A stretch of DNA of 64,000 bases from contig NC_072450.1 in the NCBI RefSeq assembly GCF_027596085.1, positions 30,409,676 through 30,473,675 on the forward strand, in the 5' to 3' direction. This document shows positions 54,061 through 64,000 of the stretch, one piece after another. Source of the DNA: Anoplopoma fimbria (lineage: Eukaryota; Chordata; Actinopteri; Perciformes; Anoplopomatidae). The notes under the pieces were generated by a model. It ran no database searches, had not been told where the DNA came from, and was given only the letters and a program-made list of their open reading frames with translations. How positions within the stretch are numbered: position 1 is the stretch's first letter; every line of letters starts with the position of its first letter. The position numbers and the translations under genes are program-made.

Positions 54061-55960
54061 GTCGCGTCTAACAGTGCTGCACCACTGGCGTTAAATAGTT
54101 AGCGTTACATCAACCCCATTGCTGCACAGGAGCCATGTTTGGTTGAGTTGTTTCTTCTTCTTTGTGTCATTTCCGGCAGATTAGGCTCGGTTTGCTGCGT
54201 TGTTGCCCCCCCCACTGGTGGAGGACAGTCATTGCTGTTTTTCCCCACATCTGAGACACCTTCAATAGCTCGGTCTTTTTGGGACACACCACTAGCACCA
54301 ACCCACTTAACAATGAATCAACCATTCCATTAAACAGATAGACTAATAACACTGCCCTGTGGGGTCCCATTTTCTACACAAAAACACTCCCTCCCACTCA
54401 ATGTAACAGTGTATCAAAACTCTTTAATCCAATTCAATATCCTAAAAAAACAAACACGTGCACCCATTTAAAGTCCAGTACCAAATGCAGAGCAGTCAGT
54501 AACACCAAACATTAACGCAACTCAGCAGGGGTATGTATGTCTGGTACTTGGTCATTGGTGAATATGTGCCACTTGCATATTTAGAAAGGTTACTTCCCCA
54601 AACAGCAGGCACGCAGTAAATCATGCTGTATGTTGAATCAGCAGAGAAAGCATTGATTTAGGCTACAGGAAATATCGAAAAGCAATACAGATTGACTACG
54701 AGCCTTACTGTAGCCTCATTGCTTGAATATGTACTATGTAGAAAATATGCAAAAATAGAGAACATGTCCATAGACCTCAGAGGGTTTATGTAATCCATTT
54801 CTTTTTTTTCTGTTAATCTGGGATTGGCCAAAACTTGTAAAATGAAGCTTCAAGGTAGGATGTCCTCCCTTGGGGTCATTACCAATTAACAACCAGAATG
54901 CATTAGTGATATCATGTCAGTCCAATGATGATTTCCAGATGGAATCTTCAATTTTCTTACCCCTACATGTATACATGCCAAACTGGCAGTTCGGTTTAGA
55001 GTCACTACAGCTCATATATGTTCACATTTTATGTATCATTTTGTCGTATGGATTGTCTTTTGTCTGGGACAGACTGTTTGTGCAGGGTGAAGTCTCTTCA
55101 ATGCGTTCCATTTCCAACTCTGGTGGCTGAGGAGAGCAAAGAATGGCCTTCAGAAACTATTTGAACGACTGGAGTCACATATGTAGCCACCAGGAACTGG
55201 TGAGTAGGGCAGGTGTAGCCAATTATTGATGTAAGTCTCCGCCCACATAACAGGACATATAAACACAGGCCTAGTCACGGCCAGCTCTTGTGGTCTCGGG
55301 TCCTACCACTTCCTGTTCGTGTTGTATGTTGGCAAACAAAAACACATGTGGCAAAGCCTTTGATCACATGGCCATCGGTATGGTTGTCAGCTGCTGTTTT
55401 TAAGATTTATTCTTCACGTTTCCCTTTGCCCTTTGTTAACCGGAGCCAAAGCACAAGGTTTTTATAGCTTTCGAGCCAGGCCCCAATGATCTGAGGTCAT
55501 TATTTGCTATCACCTGAGTGAAGTGTTTATTCTATTGCATGTTATTTATCTCCACGGAGTTAACTTTGTGTGTGATTTTAAAGTGTAGATTCACTGCATG
55601 TTACCTATTTTATAAAAGTTGTCGGTTAGGTATTTTAAGTTGTATATCACTTGTCCATAGTTCAATAAGTCCTGCTTGAAAGCTTAACAGCCTATTGTTG
55701 CAAAATGTTTGTACAATAAAAGACGACTGAATGCTCTCCGACCTAGTGTCCTTGTTTATGATTTTATTATTCCTTATTCCTGCGTTGTAGTCTAGTAGCT
55801 TTGGCGCTTTGCTGCACATATTTGTAGAATTAACCAGATTTTTATCATCGAGGAACAAACAACTGGACTCTATCCTTCCTGTCATAACCAAGTCAGCTAT
55901 CGGTTAGCAACTTGAACAGGCTACCTTTAATGGTCGCTTGGGCTCATCAGCAAGTTAATT
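54061..55960. other. Intergenic region upstream of pdcd7
   Basis: The first 150 bp are the likely pdcd7 5' UTR and promoter, with CpGs and an ETS-like TTTCCGG. The rest has no supported gene. The stretch 55140-55920 may be retroelement-derived, since it leads into LINE endonuclease sequence, but no motif proves it. Confidence 0.4.
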
Positions 55961-57215
55961 CAGGAAACACAATATGTTTGCTTATCAAATCAAACAGTTA
56001 TCAATTCTATTTGTTATAGTGTACAGCGCACCAGGTCCGTATTCTGAATACCTGTTTGAATTTTCAGAGTTCTTATCAAGTTTAGTCCTCAAAACAGATA
56101 AAGTAATTATTGTAGGGGATTTTAATATTCATGTGGATGACTTTAACTATTTCTAGGTCTAAACCTTTTACGTGTCTCTTAGACCTGGTCCCGACTAGGT
56201 TGCTTAAGGAAGTTTTACCTTTAGTTAGCAATTCTTTATTAGAAATGATAAATCTGTCTTTACTAACAGGCCATGTACCACAGGCCTTCAAACTAGCTGT
56301 AATTAAACCTCTTCTTAAGAAACCCACTCTTGATCCAGAGGTGTTGGCTAACTATAGACCTATATCTAACCTTTCCTTCCTCTCTAAGATCCTCGAGAAA
56401 GCAGTAGCAAATCAGGATTTAGATTGAATCATAGCACAGAGACAGCACTGGTGAAAATGACCAATGACCTTCTAATTGCATCAGACAAAGGACTTGTCTC
56501 TGTACTTGTATTGTTAGACCTTAGTGCTGCGTTCAACACCATCAGATCTTATTACAGAGGCTTGAGCATCTAATAGGCATTAAAGGAACCGCACTTAGCT
56601 GGTTTAAGTCATATTTATCAGACCGATCTCAGTTTGTATATGTAAACGATGAAACCTCGATGAAAACCAAGGTCAGTCACGGAGTTCCACAGGGGTCTGT
56701 TCTTCAGTTTTATTCACCTTATATATGCTTCCTTTAGGGAATATTATCAGAAAATACTCAATAAACTTTCATTGTTATGCAGATGATACCCAGTTATATC
56801 TATCAATTAAGCTAGACGAAACTAACCAGTTCTCTAAACTTCAAGCATGTCTTAAGGACATAAAAACCTGGATGACCTGCAACTTCTTGATGTTAAACTC
56901 TGACAAAACAGAAGTTATCCTACTAGACCCAGATCACCTTCGAAATCAATTATCTAATGATATAGTTTCTCTAGATGGCATTGCTCTGGCATCCAGCACT
57001 ACCGTTAAGAACCTCAGAGTTATCTTTGATCAGGATCTGTCTTTTGACTCTTATATAAAACAAATGGGTTTTTTAGGGGAGTTTTTCTGTGCCAATGTGA
57101 GGGTTCCGGGACAGAGGATGTCTCATGTGTACAGATTGTAAAGCCCTCTGAGGCAAATTTGAAATTTGTGATTCTGGGCTATACAAAATAAACTGCATTG
57201 AATTTAATTTAATTT
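55961..57215 (+). mobile_element. L2-like LINE, internally deleted
   Basis: 55974-56156 encodes an endonuclease piece with VYSAPGPYSEYLFEFSEFLS and IIVGDFNIHVDDF. 56131-56427 encodes the start of reverse transcriptase (AVIKPLLKKPTLDPEVLANY, then [15 protein letters not shown]). 56725-57060 includes the YADDTQLYLS palm box and MTCNFLMLNSDKTEVILLDP. Frames are broken. The 3' end at 57061-57215 matches the twin tails at 33107 and 33730. CR1/L2 superfamily by motif layout; exact clade uncertain. Confidence 0.8.
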
Positions 57216-57908
57216 AATTGAAATATGCCTTAATTACAGCAGCTTAATCATTAAGAGAGCCAACATATTTCAACCACTCCGTCAGGGCTTTTAAAAAAGA
57301 AAACGGATATGGTCAACCCTTTATATTATAAATAGCCTAGAAGGCAGAGTAAATGACCTGGGTAAAAACATTTCAGGTAGAACAATCCTCCGCCCCTTGA
57401 ACTATAACAAGTTTTGTCCCTAAAACATGACTTGGTTTTCCCACTCAATTCCATTCCCATCCCCCACGTCATGCACATCCTCAAGCTCCTCCTAGTTTTC
57501 ATGTTAAATTGATGATGAAATAATATATTCTTAGATTTGTCACACTGTACATGCCTCTTCACCCATATGGAAAAGATTGTACAAAATCGTACAAAAGGCC
57601 CCATGTCATATATATTACTTATAAGTTTCAGATAAAAGATATAAACATTTAGTAAAATGTATGTATATCTTCCATATGGGCAGACTGTAATAAACTACAA
57701 GGCAGATTCAAAATATTTATATTTTCAACATCACAGCCAATCATTGAGGCCAGGACGGTGGTCTTGCATGACACTAGTCAGGGATTTAATAATTAATAAA
57801 CATAAACCACTTTTCCCCCCCCTTTTTTTATTGTACACAAGTTCATACACAAAAAGGTACAGATACAGAAAAAGCGGAGATGAGAACATTCAAAAAGGAT
57901 CCTATTTA
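57216..57908. other. Intergenic, nothing recognised
   Basis: AT-rich sequence between the LINE and the MITE, with no supported feature. Confidence 0.4.
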
Positions 57909-58160
57909 CAGTACCAGTCAAAAGTTTGGACACACCTTCTCATTCAACTACTTTGAAGAATGTAAAATATAAAACCTATTCTGGTTTGTTGAGCATTTGT
58001 TTGTTTACCACATCATTCCATATGTGTTCCTTCATAGTTTGGATGTCTTCAATATTAATCTACAATGTAGAAAAAAATTAAAATAAAGAAAAAGCATTGA
58101 ATGAGAAGGTGTGTCCAAACATTTGACTGGTACTATATATATATATATATTTTTTTTTTA
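57909..58160 (+). mobile_element. Tc1-type MITE, copy 3
   Basis: CAGTACCAGTCAAAAGTTTG start and CATTTGACTGGTACT end (57909-58135), followed by a TA and T run. Nearly identical to the copies at 46909 and 51949 and in the same orientation. Confidence 0.85.
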
Positions 58161-58227
58161 TATATATATTTTTTTATTATATAGTATTTATCTTTGAGCT
58201 GTAACCAGCCACAACTGCCATTTTGGG

Positions 58228-58516
58228 CGGCTGTGGCGTAGTGGAGAGCAAGGTAGTTCTCCAATCAGAGGGTCGGTGGTTCAATACCCGGCTTCGGCAG
58301 TCGATGTGTCCTTCGGCAAGACACTTAACCCCAAGTTGCTCCCGAAGGCTTGCCATCGGTGTGGACTGGATGTTGCATGAATGTTAGTTAGAGTCTGATG
58401 GTGGCACCTTGCATGGTAGCCTGTCATCAGTGTGTGAATGGGTGAATGATATGTAATATACTACTGATTGTAAGTCGCTTTGGATAAAAGCGTCTGCTAA
58501 ATGACTGTAATGTAAC
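58228..58516 (+). mobile_element. tRNA-derived SINE, nearly complete
   Basis: Head GGGCGGCTGTGGCGTAGTGG (A-box-like), GGTTCAATACCC (B-box-like) at about 58278, a middle with CAAGACACTTAACCCCAAGT, and tail TAAGTCGCTTTGGATAAAAG, CGTCTGCTAAATGACTGTAA. The best preserved of the SINEs here, upstream of spg21. Confidence 0.8.
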
Positions 58517-58884
58517 CATTGAATGGTACTGTATGTCCTTACATAACTTTGCTGTGGGCTTTGAGTGCATTTTATTGATTTAAATAAGGGTGACTGAAGT
58601 GTTCGTAATTAGAAATTGATTTAACTCATGAGAAATAATTTGCTGAGTTACAACATTATAAGTCTATTTAGACTATGGGGTCTTTTGGGGACCCATGGCA
58701 TCACGTGACAACCAGAAACTGTAATTCAACCGGTTGGCCACTAGGTTAAATGTTCTTCTAAGGCTTTAAAAGCGTCTGACTCTATTGTTATCTTGCTCTG
58801 ATAGTATGGAGGCTTTCCCCTCAGACACTGAAGAGGGGTACCCGCCTTTAGACGCCATTTTGTGCCGTCAAATACAAACATTGA

Positions 58885-59000
58885 CACAATGACGTCACAG
58901 TCCAATCAGCAGAGCGGGCGGGGTTTCCGGGGGGCGGGGCTAGAAGCTTTTTTTGCGGAAGTGAATGGACCCGGAGTCACATGACCAGGCAGCCAGCCGG
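58885..59000 (+). promoter_or_regulatory. spg21: spg21 promoter region
   Basis: A tight cluster: CRE palindrome TGACGTCA (58890-58897), CCAAT (58902-58906), GC boxes GGGCGG (58916-58921) and GGGGCGGGGC (58931-58940), an ETS-like GCGGAAG (58955) and GTCACATGAC (58976-58985), which is one base from the CLEAR/E-box palindrome. No TATA box. It lies about 280 bp before the first coding exon, consistent with a CpG-type promoter and a noncoding first exon whose donor I could not fix. Confidence 0.6.
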
Positions 59001-59265
59001 AGAGGAAAATGCTTCCTAGATATGGATAACGTTCCTCGCACGCGGTGACCAAACATCCACAGCGAGCACGGTAACAGTACCCAGAAACCATAGCGGCACA
59101 GTACACAGCCTTCAAGGAGCCTCGCGCTCATGTTGATGTTATCTCCAATAATGCGCACGTTTAATGTTAGCTGTTCAGCTAGTCTTACTATGCGTTAAGA
59201 GTTGGTTTAGGGAAGTGACTGTGACTGCGTGTCCTGATCATGTTTGTCTCTGAATGTGTCCTCAG

Positions 59266-59890
59266 ATGGAGGAGATTAAAGTGTCTCCTGACTACAACTG
59301 GTTCAGAAGCACGGTGCCCCTGAAGAGAGTGAGTACCTCCTGATGTCTGATCTGTGTTCCTGAACCTCTGGGCCCACTGAATATACTGATCACTCTGATC
59401 ACTCTGATCACTGAATATACTGATCACTCTGATCACTCTGATCACTCTGATCACTCTGATCACTGAATATACTGATCACTCTGATCACTCTGATCACTGA
59501 ATATACTGATCACTCTGAATATACTGATCACTGATCACTGAATATACTGATCACTCTGAATATACTGATCACTCTGAATATACTGATCACTCTGAATACA
59601 GGACAACAGCAAATTCACAAAGCGACGCATAAGAAAAGGCTTAGAAACAGAGATCCCACCAAGGAGATGCATTTGCCTGATGGGGTTATTTCAGTGTGTG
59701 TGTGGTACATGATCACATGACATCATATCAGCCTGATCATCATAATGTGTGTCTATCCCAGGAGGTTTGGGTTGACACGAAGTCAAACCTGTCATTCATT
59801 TTTTTTTTTAAACTCCTTTTTGGAACAGCATTGATCTAAACTGTGGGACTGTGATACCTGATGTATGAGTTATGCAGATGTTCACATTAT

Positions 59891-59944
<54 letters not shown>

Positions 59945-61850
59945 CCCGGTCATTTATGCGACAGTAAACACTTAGCCTCGGTTACATTATCACTCCATCT
60001 TGAGGGTGCCGAAAAGGAAATTCGTTCAGATCGTCACGAGTACGACATGAATAATACATTTTTTCAGGTGTCCTCTGTTTAATACGCATAATTCTGTTCT
60101 AAGAAGCAGAGCCGCAGCTGTTTAACAGATGGTAAACCACTCTCCACCAGGCCTTTTGGATTACGTGATTCTAAACATGAAACATTGTTATTTATAAGAA
60201 CTGTTATCACAGCGCTCTGAGTTTTGTAAATCATGAATACCTCGAATTGCGACAAAGTTTCGGTGTAGTTGAATTCAATTTAGTTAGATTTTTTTAAAAA
60301 CATGAGTGACGAGAAGAAAACTAAGCTTATGCTATTGTTAATTAGATTTTGTGACTTTATGTTGAACAACTCAGAGAACACCATCACTATGTGGTGGGGG
60401 AAAAAAAACCCCAACCAGGATCATTTAATCCTCTGCTTTCAGCATGTCAAACATATTCATAGGCTGGAGGTCTTCACTTGTTTTATTTCTACCAATCGTT
60501 GGAAGATGGCGGCAGCTGCTGCTGCTGAAAAGCTGTTGAACTAGATCTCTGAAAGTTGAATGAGGTTTGGAGAAGGCATCTTTGTTTCAGTATGTATGGT
60601 AGTCTTCAGTATGCAAGAACACATGCTAGGGTGCTGGATCCTGCTGGTGTTTTCCTGGGAAAAGGGGAGCAGGTTTTTGGTAAGAGTTCCTTGGATAAAC
60701 CAGGATCTTAATCTCAAGAATTCAACGTGGCCTGAAAATCCTCCAAACTGAGCTGCTCTGCTTGATTTACAAATAAGAAAATAAAGCAGATTTAAACACA
60801 ATAGATCAGCTGATGGCTTAGCGGCTCAGCTACAGTAGAGAGTTTCTGGTTACGCTCCACTTTCTGACCACTGAACTCTTTGTTTGTCAGTAAATTAAGC
60901 TGTATTAATGTAGTACTTTTTAAAACGCACAATTACAAAGTGCTTCCCTCATGAAACAATTTAAAAGAATTGGGTAAAAAAAAAAAAAAAAAAAAAAAAA
61001 AGATATATATTATAATGGTCAGAACAATGAGGGAAGGAAGAAACTGGAACCAACAAAAACACAAGTAAGGGATGAGATCAATAAATGAGGATGTTTTTTT
61101 TTTTTTTTTTTTTAAGAAACTGCTTAAAAACAAAGATTTAGAAAACCTAATAGATGGGTTCAGCTGCTCACACTGCATTAACAGCAGCACTCACTCTGAT
61201 CCTTCAACCAATCAGAGCTCATCTTCACATCTGGGTTGCTGGTAGCACACAGAGCTTTGTGTTCTATGACACCGCACTCTCACAACTAACCAGTGATTAG
61301 CAAGCTTCTAACAGAAGGGTTGAAGTATTGACTCTGGTGAGCCATTTACTCCCTTGTATACTATTACAAGTACTATTACTAGTACTCCTATGTATATACA
61401 TTACACATATAATGTTGTGCTCTGCTAGCCTGGTGTTGAGCTGCAGTGATGGGTCAGCAATGCGGAGGAAGTGGAGTCTGAACGATATATATCCGCTGGT
61501 TGCAGATATGTCTTTGATAATCTATATGTCAGCTGATAAATGTCAAGAACAGATATGTTTTACACTTCCTGGTCACAGTTGTTGTTTTTTTAGAATGCCT
61601 TATAATTTGTGTTATAGGTTTTAATATATCATTATCAGTTCACTTTCTTTTACTCTTAAATATAAATATTTGTATCAGCCTCAACAATCCTGTATCGGCC
61701 AAACAGTTTGTCACTCTGGAAGATCTCCAACTGCCTTCAGATAAACTTTAGAATAGATTTTCTCACAAAACGAGGACAGTGGATCCTCCATTAAAAACCT
61801 ATTAGAGAGATATCTTCTGGAATAATTAGGGCAAAAAAAAAAAAAATAAA

Positions 61851-61881
<31 letters not shown>

Positions 61882-63915
61882 TATGGGGCCATAGGTAAAA
61901 GATGAATGGCGATTTCTTTTTTATTTTTTTTTATTTTGATATTTACTTTAAGGTGCTATTGATAACATTGATAAAATTGAGCTACTGTCTGCCTCCCCTG
62001 TTCCATTGCATTCACTCTAAGTATGATTGGTGGAGATTCAGGATGTAAACAGAGACTTAAAATATAGGTAGTTAATGATGATAATAATCATTTTCCGTTC
62101 ATAGCCTATTAGAAATATTTAGTTTGATGTCGAAAACTGTAAAACAGGGATAATTCCTCTCAATAATCGTGATATCAAAACGTCATATAGCAACATCTCC
62201 AGTCTCCATCATAGAATAAATAACTTGTATTCTTCTATGGTCTCCATCTTCTAGTCTACAAGTCAAATATTTCCATATTTCATACATATGTTCCTGCGGC
62301 CTGTTTTGAACTCCTTCATAAAGAAACTTAAGGCTCATGGTACATTTGCTCGATGTGTTTTTCTCACCGTGTGCTTTCGTGTCCACCAGATTATTGTTGA
62401 CGATGATGACAGTAAGGTGTGGTCGCTGTATGATGCCGGCCCAAAGAGCATCAGGTGTCCCATCATCCTCTTCCCACCAGTCAGTGGGACAGCTGAGGTG
62501 TTCTTCCAGCAGGTGCTGGCTCTGACAGGATGGGGCTACAGGGTCATCTCGGTACTATTCATTAGTTATTTATCTGCTGATTCTTTTCTCCTTTCATCTT
62601 ATTAATTATGATTATTATTATTATTATTATTATTATTATGTTTTGTTTATAAAATGATTAAAACAGGGGAAAAATAGTGTTTCTTGTCCTGTTCAGTTTA
62701 CTGTGTTAGAAAACAAAAAAACAAAAAACTCTGGAGGAACTGATACCAGAGAACATTTGGCCAAAAATGAAACTGATTTAAGATTCTGTCATTAGACAAA
62801 TTGATCAATCGACTAATTAATTACCATATCAGCCCAACACTAATTATAGGATGGGTCTGCAGTTATGTAAATGTCTAGTCTGTGTGGCTTTCAGCTGCAG
62901 TATCCAGTGTACTGGGATCTCATGGAGTTCTGTGATGGCTTCAGGAAGCTTCTCGACCACCTGCAGTTGGATAAAGTGAGTCTGTGTTTATTCCTTTTGC
63001 TTCAGAGCTGAGAATGCAGTGTTTTCTTTACCTGTGAGGGAGTAAGTAAGCCTGTCGCTATTCATTATACGATTGCCTGATCACAATTCTTTGAGCTGAC
63101 CACCATCATTTTCAATAATTGTGTGTCCACAATCGAGGGAATTTAATCAAAGGGTCGAATTTTGGAGTTGTAGCTCACACTCGGAGACAGCTGTTGGCAA
63201 TCAGAGCAGAGAATAAGGGTATTTGTCCAATTAATCAACATTTTATCGAAATCATAGGAGGCGCAATATTTGATTAAGGTGAAATGTGTCCAAATACCAT
63301 ATTATTTGAAATATTGTGGTTAATGTTTGTTAACTATAATGATGTCTCCATGATCAAACTATTTATAATAGCCCCATAACGCAATTGCAATATCAGTCAA
63401 AATAGTATCAATTAGCTTTTTTTTTTTTTTTTTTTTCAGCCCGAGTAGTAAATGTGGCAGCTCCTCTGCACCCAAGAACCCATACATGAATGAACTGTCA
63501 TCAGCCAACACATCTGTGAATCAGACACGTCTCTCTCACTAATGATTCTCTGTCACTTAAACCTTCAGGTCCATCTGTTCGGTGCATCGCTGGGTGGATT
63601 CTTGGCTCAGAAGTTTGCGGAGTACACACACAAGTCTCCCAGAGTGCACTCACTGATCCTGTGCAATTCATTCAGTGATACCTCCATCTTTAATCAGACG
63701 TGGACAGCAAACAGGTGCGCTTCGACTGTCCCATCACACACACACACGTTCCTCTCCTTGTTCACATTCATGATTTTAAATATTCCTTTTCCATGTTCCT
63801 CCACAGTTTCTGGTTGATGCCAGCTTTCATGTTGAAGAAGATTGTTCTGGGGAACTTTGCTAAAGGGCCCGTGGATCCTAAAATGGCAGATGCAATCGAC
63901 TTCATGGTGGACAGG
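59266..63915 (+). CDS. spg21: Maspardin, partial (window end)
   Basis: Five coding exons seen: 59266-59328, 62390-62551, 62895-62975, 63569-63714 and 63807-63915. GT-AG borders and phases agree, and they encode the first 187 residues (human protein 308). The start is at ATG 59266, directly after an acceptor, giving [35 protein letters not shown] and [14 protein letters not shown] follow, then the alpha/beta-hydrolase nucleophile-elbow motif FGASLGG and [20 protein letters not shown], all very close to human maspardin. Human SPG21 is a cytosolic and endosomal alpha/beta-hydrolase-fold protein that binds CD4 and ALDH16A1; its loss causes Mast syndrome. Remaining exons lie beyond the window. The last donor is duplicated by a 29-bp tandem repeat. 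Confidence 0.95.
59379..59599. repeat. 9-bp-based minisatellite (TGATCACTC and TGAATATAC units)
   Basis: About 220 bp in spg21 intron 1 built from two alternating words, TGATCACTC and TGAATATAC, in varying order, giving a two-level array. It starts 50 bp after the donor. Confidence 0.9.
59894..59941. repeat. (CA)n microsatellite
   Basis: About 24 CA units in spg21 intron 1. Confidence 0.95.
59945..62389. other. spg21 intron 1
   Basis: Holds A and T homopolymers (60977-61001 and 61095-61114), an A-rich plus AT run at 61832-61885, and no supported exon. Some short ORFs occur by chance. Confidence 0.45.
62604..62640. repeat. (ATT)n microsatellite
   Basis: About 11 ATT units in spg21 intron 2. 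Confidence 0.85.
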
Positions 63916-64000
63916 GTAGGTGGACGTGTGTGTGTGTTGACAGGGTAGGTGGACATGTGTGTGTGTGGACAGGGTAGGTAGACGTGTGTGTGTGTGGACA
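63905..64000 (+). repeat. spg21: 29-bp tandem repeat over the spg21 exon donor
   Basis: GACAGGGTAGGT recurs at 63910, 63939, 63968 (as GACAGGGTAGGT with small changes after it) and begins again at 63997. The period is exactly 29 bp, with TG-rich filler between. Each unit carries a complete AGG/GTAGGT splice donor. The array runs past the window end. Confidence 0.9.

Noticed and set aside
58228..58300. tRNA gene
   Set aside because: Has A- and B-box-like parts but no full cloverleaf; it continues into a SINE body and tail.
59188..59463. Minus-strand ORF with repeated Ile-Arg-Val
   Set aside because: Translation of the 9-bp minisatellite in spg21 intron 1.
59379..59599. CRISPR-like spaced repeat
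   Set aside because: Repeat units are 9 bp without unique spacers, in a vertebrate intron.

Overview
This is nuclear DNA from a ray-finned fish, most likely a percomorph teleost. Genes have short exons with GT-AG introns. Long CA/TG and TA arrays are common. The repeats are typical of teleosts: Tc1-like transposons and their MITEs, PIF/Harbinger and hAT elements, an L1-type and an L2-type LINE, tRNA-derived SINEs and fragmented Ty3/gypsy elements. I see no prokaryotic features.

Six protein-coding genes can be reconstructed exon by exon. They match a block known in human at 15q22.31. From left to right they are an slc51b-type gene (+, 7266-17969), rasl12 (-, 23926-32257), kbtbd13 (+, single coding exon, 34725-36215), ubap1l (-, 37328-44859), pdcd7 (-, 48679-54060) and the 5' two thirds of spg21 (+, from 59266, cut by the window end). 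All splice phases agree except at one rasl12 junction, which has two workable solutions. Predicted proteins are about 344, 255, 496, 361 and 526 residues for the five complete genes.

The most unusual gene is the slc51b-type one. Its C-terminal half looks like the organic solute transporter beta subunit: a WYYRTED-like juxtamembrane motif, one membrane helix and a basic then acidic tail. It is preceded by a signal peptide and a complete cysteine-rich R-type lectin domain like that at the N terminus of mannose-receptor-family proteins. That lectin domain sits on one symmetric phase 1-1 exon, the signature expected of exon shuffling. The two halves are separated by a 6.8 kb intron filled with a gypsy element.

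Region by region: 1-7265 is gene-free and repeat-rich, with a diverged 2.1 kb inverted repeat. 7266-17969 is the lectin/OST-beta gene with gypsy and Harbinger debris in its introns. 17970-23925 is intergenic, with a hAT MITE, an L1 relic, a Tc1 relic and a SINE. 23926-32257 is rasl12, with a Harbinger element carrying a nested Tc1 in its intron 3. 32258-34724 is a divergent intergenic region with twin L2 3' ends and a DR1 nuclear-receptor motif. 34725-48678 holds kbtbd13 and ubap1l, the latter bounded by dinucleotide arrays at its start-exon acceptor and its stop codon. 48679-54060 is pdcd7, and 54061-58880 is intergenic with an L2 LINE, a MITE and a SINE. From 58885 there is a GC-rich promoter and then spg21. 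The genes do not form one pathway. They share ancestral linkage, not a joint function.
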